A DNA stretch of 64,000 nt. Source: Paenibacillus sp. VTT E-133291 (lineage in GTDB: Bacteria; Bacillota; Bacilli; Paenibacillales; Paenibacillaceae). The notes beneath the pieces are model-generated. The model made no database searches, was not told where the DNA came from, and saw nothing but the letters and a program-made list of their open reading frames with translations. A program made the translations under genes and the position numbers. This document shows positions 60,505 to 64,000 of the stretch, in pieces (the stretch's first letter is position 1; each line of letters starts with the position of its first letter). The stretch spans positions 1 to 64,000 of the forward strand of contig NZ_NFVA01000011.1 of assembly GCF_002264395.1 (NCBI RefSeq), in the 5' to 3' direction.

Positions 60505-61704
60505 ATGAGAAAATATATGCTTACCGCTGTTCTTGTAGTGTTCACGGTTGTTACAATCGGGACGTATTATGTACAGGCTTCACAAGAGACACCACCTATT
60601 TATAAGCTGACGACGGTTCAAGGGGATGCTTCCCTCGTTGAAGGTATAGCAGTATACGGAAATTACATGAGTAAGGATAATGTTTTTGGTATCAAACGAG
60701 CTTATATCACTACAAAAGGTACAGATTATCCAGATGAAAAGTCTGCGACAAGCCAAAGCTTAAATCAAAGACCAATGAAAACGCAAATGGATCAGTGGAT
60801 TGAAGTGCATCGTCAGTTCATGCGCGGTAAGACAAACACATCTGGTTTCTATGAGAATGAGGAAATGCTTGCTTATGTTAATGCGACAGTAGATACGAAG
60901 CGATCAAATGATTCATCAGCGAAGAGAAATGCAAAGCTTAGTATTTCTGTACTCAACAAGCAGAAGAACAATACGTTTGAAATCACATCCGATATCAATG
61001 TAGATTATGATGTTTCAGATATTTATGTTCAAAATGTACAGCTTGTTGATCAGCAGCTTGTTGCTATGGTGTTTATGAATCACAGTGCCAAAGGCTATGT
61101 ATCTGAACCGCAGATCCTCCGTGTCAATCTAACAACAAAAGAGATTAAGAATGAGCCGCTCGCGTTACCAGGTGGTAAATCTGTAGCAGCAGACGGGGAT
61201 ACTCAATACGCATGGTTAGCCAATCAAAATCTGGAGCACACTGAGCAATGGATTTTAAGGATTAGTAGAGATAATCATAGAAAGGTATATCAAGTGGATG
61301 TTAAGACAGGACAAATCTCGCCGCTCGCATTCCAAGGGCATGAAATGTTATTGAATAATATTATGAATGCCTATGGACAGAAAATTTATTTCCTGCAAAA
61401 AGCTGTATCGAGTAAGGAAAATATAGGATTCACAGTTATTTCTTACGATCTTGTGAGTAAAGAATATGAGACTACTCTGAAGAATACAAATATAGATTTA
61501 AGTGAAAACATTACCTATGCTTTTAAACAAGACCATCTCTATATTATGGGTTATAAGAATTTCAAAGGTAATCGTCTATATGTATTTAATTTGACAAGCG
61601 GTAACCTTGAGTACGAAGGAAAAGCAATATCAACAGAGGCCGCAAATCAGGCTGAAGATGAAGCTAACATGGATTTGAATTTTATCGATCTCGGTCAGTT
61701 CTAG
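60505..61704 (+). CDS. Secreted or membrane-anchored beta-rich protein of the YtrA-type operon
   Basis: A 399-residue protein with an N-terminal hydrophobic helix (M-L-T-A-V-L-V-V-F-T-V-V-T-I-G) that may be a signal peptide (A-S after residue 24) or an anchor. The rest is beta-rich with repeated D/N-x-Y patterns like a propeller (for example L-Y-I-M-G-Y-K-N and Q-K-I-Y-F-L-Q-K). No lipobox. RBS GGAGGTTAAGG. Last gene before a terminator; likely an extracellular partner of the transporter. Confidence 0.65.
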   Translation: MRKYMLTAVLVVFTVVTIGTYYVQASQETPPIYKLTTVQGDASLVEGIAVYGNYMSKDNVFGIKRAYITTKGTDYPDEKSATSQSLNQRPMKTQMDQWIEVHRQFMRGKTNTSGFYENEEMLAYVNATVDTKRSNDSSAKRNAKLSISVLNKQKNNTFEITSDINVDYDVSDIYVQNVQLVDQQLVAMVFMNHSAKGYVSEPQILRVNLTTKEIKNEPLALPGGKSVAADGDTQYAWLANQNLEHTEQWILRISRDNHRKVYQVDVKTGQISPLAFQGHEMLLNNIMNAYGQKIYFLQKAVSSKENIGFTVISYDLVSKEYETTLKNTNIDLSENITYAFKQDHLYIMGYKNFKGNRLYVFNLTSGNLEYEGKAISTEAANQAEDEANMDLNFIDLGQF

Positions 61705-61772
61705 CATAATTTTTAGAATAGAAAATTAGATATAAAGAGACATAAAGAAACAAAAAGAGATATAAAAAGGAC

Positions 61773-61820
61773 AAAGGCCGAGCTAATGACTTCTAATAGT
61801 CAATTTCCTCGGCCTTTTAG
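61773..61820 (+). terminator. Terminator after the YtrA-type operon
   Basis: AAAGGCCGAG (61773-61782) and CTCGGCCTTT (61808-61817) form a perfect 10-bp stem with a loop that has its own TGAC/GTCA pair. Confidence 0.85.
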
Positions 61821-61869
61821 TCGAGAAATATAAAACAGTCATTAAACACTATATTTCGATTAAAATATA

Positions 61870-61898
61870 TTGTAAAACGATAAACTATATGTTAGATT
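61870..61898 (+). promoter_or_regulatory. Promoter of the first DUF2975/HTH pair
   Basis: TTGTAA (61870-61875), 17-bp spacer, TAGATT (61893-61898) preceded by TGT (extended -10). The same arrangement recurs at 62784 before the second copy. Confidence 0.55.
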
Positions 61899-61931
61899 CA
61901 ATTTTGAAAATAACTTTGTGAGGTGTGTTTT

Positions 61932-62414
61932 ATGAAACTTGGATCAACGCTTTTTTTAAGGATCGCTGTTGTTCTTATTGGGCTTCCAGTTCTTGCCTTG
62001 TGTATAATTTTTGTGCCTGCGATTTCGAATTATGCGGCAGAATTATATCCCGATCAAACCTATATTAAATATCTCTTGTACATTGTTTTGTATGCATCGG
62101 CGATACCTTTTTATTTTGCATTATATCAAGCATTTAAACTGTTAGGGTATATTGACAACAACAATGCGTTCTCAGAATTATCTGTAAAGATATTAAAAAA
62201 CATCAGGAACTGTGCAATCTTAATCAGTGGAATTTATGTAGTAGGATTGCCGCTTTTCTATCTCGTCGCGGAGAGAGATGATACCCCGGGGTTCTTTGTC
62301 ATTGGGATGGTTGTGATTTTTGCTTCCATGGTGATTGCAGTGTTTGCTGCATTGCTCCAAAAGCTTTTGAAGGAAGCTATTGATATAAAATCAGAAAATG
62401 ACTTAACAGTCTGA
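61932..62414 (+). CDS. DUF2975 membrane protein (first copy)
   Basis: A 160-residue protein with four transmembrane helices (YozF-like DUF2975). Typical stretches are L-P-V-L-A-L-C near the start, A-L-Y-Q-A-F-K-L-L-G-Y-I-D after helix 2 and A-F-S-E-L-S-V-K. It ends K-S-E-N-D-L-T-V, identical to the second copy. ATG 61932 follows TGAGGTG; GTG 61923 lies on the RBS. It is coupled to the HTH gene 10 bp downstream. Confidence 0.85.
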   Translation: MKLGSTLFLRIAVVLIGLPVLALCIIFVPAISNYAAELYPDQTYIKYLLYIVLYASAIPFYFALYQAFKLLGYIDNNNAFSELSVKILKNIRNCAILISGIYVVGLPLFYLVAERDDTPGFFVIGMVVIFASMVIAVFAALLQKLLKEAIDIKSENDLTV

Positions 62415-62424
62415 GGAGAAAACA

Positions 62425-62640
62425 ATGGCGATTATTATTAATATTGACGTGATGCTGGCTAAAAGAAAAATGAGCGTGACCGAGCTTTCGGAGCGGGTTG
62501 GAATAACAATGGCTAACCTGTCTATATTGAAAAATGGAAAGGCGAAAGCGGTTCGATTATCAACATTAGAGGCGATCTGCAAGGCTTTGGATTGTCAGCC
62601 TGGCGATATTTTAGAATACAAAAGTGACGAGGAGACTTAA
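62425..62640 (+). CDS. XRE-family HTH regulator (first copy)
   Basis: A 71-residue Cro/CI-type protein that is almost entirely the HTH domain: L-A-K-R-K-M-S-V-T-E-L-S-E-R-V-G-I, then N-L-S-I-L-K-N-G-K-A-K-A-V-R and C-Q-P-G-D-I-L-E-Y. Such YozG-like proteins are the usual partner of DUF2975 membrane proteins. It differs from the second copy at about ten positions. RBS TGAGGAGAA. Confidence 0.9.
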   Translation: MAIIINIDVMLAKRKMSVTELSERVGITMANLSILKNGKAKAVRLSTLEAICKALDCQPGDILEYKSDEET

Positions 62641-62659
62641 GAAATAAATGAACGGTAGA

Positions 62660-62703
62660 GGCAGGGCTCTTTTCTCAATCTTTATGAGGAGGGGGCCTTT
62701 TTG
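62660..62703 (+). terminator. Weak terminator between the duplicated pairs
   Basis: AGGCAGGGCTC and GAGGGGGCCTTTTTG can pair around an inner CTCA/TGAG stem. Pairing is imperfect; the T run is good. Confidence 0.5.
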
Positions 62704-62783
62704 ATGTGCAATGATTGGAGGTGGGAAATAAAAGGGGGTGATATATTAAAGATAAAAAATAATTGTAATACAATCAAAATATA

Positions 62784-62812
62784 TTGTAAAACGATATATT
62801 ATGTGCTAAATT
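62784..62812 (+). promoter_or_regulatory. Promoter of the second DUF2975/HTH pair
   Basis: TTGTAA (62784-62789), 17-bp spacer, TAAATT (62807-62812) preceded by TGC (extended -10). Sequence ATATATTGTAAAACGATA is shared with the first copy apart from its edges, so the pair was duplicated with its promoter. Confidence 0.55.
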
Positions 62813-62846
62813 GAATCCAGATTATTAACTTTGTGAGGTGCAGTTT

Positions 62847-63320
62847 ATGAAACGAGAAACACTCTTTTTGAAGATAGTTGTAATTCTTATCGGACTCCCG
62901 GTTCTTGCTTTGTGTATTTTTTGGTTACCTACGATTCCTAACAAGGCAGCTGGAGAATATCCCGTATATTTAGTTTATCCCCTTCTTATAGGAGTTTATG
63001 TAACGGTGATAGCCTATTTCGTAGCTTTATATCAGGCATTAAGACTTCTAAGCTACATTGACAAGAACAAAGCGTTCTCTGAACTATCTATTAAGGCTTT
63101 AAAAAATATAATTTACTGTGCAATCATCATCAGTATCTTATATGCGGCGGGTATGCCACTTATTTACGAAATGGCACAGGAAGCTGATGCACCAGGTCTA
63201 ATTGTACTCGGACTTGTCATGACTTGTGCTCCAATTGTGATTGCGGTCTTTGCTGCTGTTCTTCAAAAGCTCTTGAAAAATGCCATAGAAATAAAATCAG
63301 AAAATGACTTAACAGTCTGA
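62847..63320 (+). CDS. DUF2975 membrane protein (second copy)
   Basis: A 157-residue protein with four transmembrane helices, a paralog of the first copy: same L-P-V-L-A-L-C start, same A-L-Y-Q-A stretch and an identical K-S-E-N-D-L-T-V end. The extracytoplasmic loop after helix 1 has diverged most. ATG 62847 follows TGAGGTG, as in the first copy. Confidence 0.85.
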   Translation: MKRETLFLKIVVILIGLPVLALCIFWLPTIPNKAAGEYPVYLVYPLLIGVYVTVIAYFVALYQALRLLSYIDKNKAFSELSIKALKNIIYCAIIISILYAAGMPLIYEMAQEADAPGLIVLGLVMTCAPIVIAVFAAVLQKLLKNAIEIKSENDLTV

Positions 63321-63330
63321 GGTGAAGATA

Positions 63331-63546
63331 ATGGCGATTATTGTGAATATTGACGTGATGTTAGCTAAAAGAAAAATGAGCGTTACAGAGCTTACAGAAA
63401 GGGTTGGAATAACAATGGCCAATCTTTCTATATTGAAAAATGGAAAAGCAAAAGCGATTCGATTATCAACGTTTGATGCGATTTGTAAAGCTTTAGAATG
63501 TCAGCCTGGAGATATTTTAGAATACCTAATGGACGAAGATGCTTAA
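63331..63546 (+). CDS. XRE-family HTH regulator (second copy)
   Basis: A 71-residue paralog of the HTH protein at 62425. The recognition region (I-T-M-A-N-L-S-I-L-K-N-G-K-A-K-A) is unchanged; changes are mostly conservative and at the C-terminus. If DNA contacts are the same, both proteins should bind the same operator in front of both pairs. GTG 63322 is an alternative, but ATG 63331 matches the first copy and has GAGGTGAAG upstream. Confidence 0.9.
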   Translation: MAIIVNIDVMLAKRKMSVTELTERVGITMANLSILKNGKAKAIRLSTFDAICKALECQPGDILEYLMDEDA

Positions 63547-63613
63547 ATCGTAATGAGTAATTGACTCCGCAGATTAAAAAGATCAGCATTGCCTGGAAAG
63601 GAGAGAGAATCAT

Positions 63614-64000
63614 TTGAAATCAATAACGCAGCTTCTGCATTTTGGCTATCATCAGGCGATGAGTTGCATATTTCCTATTTCGATCTTTGGGACTTTAGCT
63701 CTTTCTAACTTAATAGATCTGCCTTACATATACCGATATGATGCCATTCTTATTATATTGCTTACCGTTCAATATCTTATGTACCGTACTGGATTAGAGA
63801 CGCTAGATGAAATTAAAGTCATCTGTGTATTTCACATTATAGGTTTGCTTCTGGAAATTTATAAGATAAGAATGGGGTCATGGTCGTACCCTGAACCCGG
63901 GCTAACCAAGGTGTTTGGAGTGCCACTGTATAGCGGGTTTATGTATGCGAGCGTCGCGAGCTATATGTGTCAAATTTGGCGTAGGCTGAAAATGGATATG
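63614..64000 (+). CDS. DUF817 family membrane protein (3' end outside the window)
   Basis: TTG at 63614 follows GAAAGGAGAGA and opens a frame that runs to the window end. Family-like stretches: G-L-E-T-L-D-E-I-K-V-I-C-V-F-H, then G-S-W-S-Y-P-E-P-G and G-V-P-L-Y-S-G-F-M-Y-A-S-V-A-S-Y. Several transmembrane helices. Only the N-terminal 129 codons are present. Function of DUF817 is unknown. Confidence 0.8.
   Translation, partial: MKSITQLLHFGYHQAMSCIFPISIFGTLALSNLIDLPYIYRYDAILIILLTVQYLMYRTGLETLDEIKVICVFHIIGLLLEIYKIRMGSWSYPEPGLTKVFGVPLYSGFMYASVASYMCQIWRRLKMDM

Noticed and set aside
1..64000. Insertion sequences, prophage genes, CRISPR repeats, toxin-antitoxin pairs.
   Set aside because: No transposase, integrase, phage structural or cas-like protein and no regularly spaced repeat array is visible; small HTH genes are paired with DUF2975, not with toxins.

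Overview
The window reads as chromosome from a low-GC, endospore-forming Bacillota, most likely Paenibacillus or a close relative. The grounds are a complete gerA-type germination operon, a 2Duf-like spore membrane protein, a YesN/YesM plus Lpl-type sugar ABC operon, strong purine-rich ribosome binding sites, and many GTG and TTG starts. This is inference from gene content; no 16S rRNA gene is present. I saw no intact tRNA or rRNA, no CRISPR array, no transposase and no prophage. Several starts were moved from the longest ORF to the codon with the better ribosome binding site.

Layout. 0.1-8 kb: an accessory-looking run of small enzymes (lipoprotein, phosphotransferase, methyltransferase, PPOX flavoprotein, LD-carboxypeptidase, DUF2569, ClbS-like, DUF5071, PhzF, Nudix). 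8.1-12.3 kb: a sulfur cassette with two TusA proteins, a LysR regulator, a YeeE/TsuA-type transporter split into two genes, and a thioredoxin-reductase-like protein with a C-terminal thioredoxin-fold domain. 12.3-19.7 kb: a carbohydrate ABC importer with its AraC-type response regulator and YesM-type kinase. 19.7-24.9 kb: spore genes (DUF1657, 2Duf-like, gerAA-AC-AB). 25.0-34.4 kb: MoxR/DUF58/DUF4129 operon, then a large secreted protein followed by a MacB/YknXYZ-like ABC exporter. 34.4-42.3 kb: NagZ-like GH3, ferritin, PQQ-propeller protein, CDF transporter behind a structured leader, hemerythrin, phosphoesterase, a decayed marR/qorB-like pair and a ferritin-like protein. 42.3-46.3 kb: OmpR-type two-component system with a FtsX-type ABC transporter. 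46.4-53.1 kb: asparaginase remnant, LysR, GNAT, and an AraC regulator divergent from a four-gene polyol/sugar oxidoreductase operon. 53.3-58.1 kb: mqo, broken DUF2691 and pgsA copies, a CatB-like acetyltransferase behind an apparent attenuator, DUF3977 and a uridine-kinase-like protein. 58.5-61.7 kb: YtrA-type GntR with an ABC transporter. 61.9-63.5 kb: a tandem duplication of a DUF2975/HTH pair. The window ends inside a DUF817 gene.

The items I would look at first are the candidate leader-peptide and hairpin attenuator in front of the CatB-like gene, the unclassified structured leader in front of a CDF transporter with a manganese-type metal site, the sulfur cassette with its unusual oxidoreductase-thioredoxin fusion, and the 2Duf/DUF1657 pair beside the germination operon. 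Several genes are broken (marR, qorB-like, DUF2691, pgsA, ansA remnant, perhaps DUF2569), which suggests local decay or recombination at several junctions.
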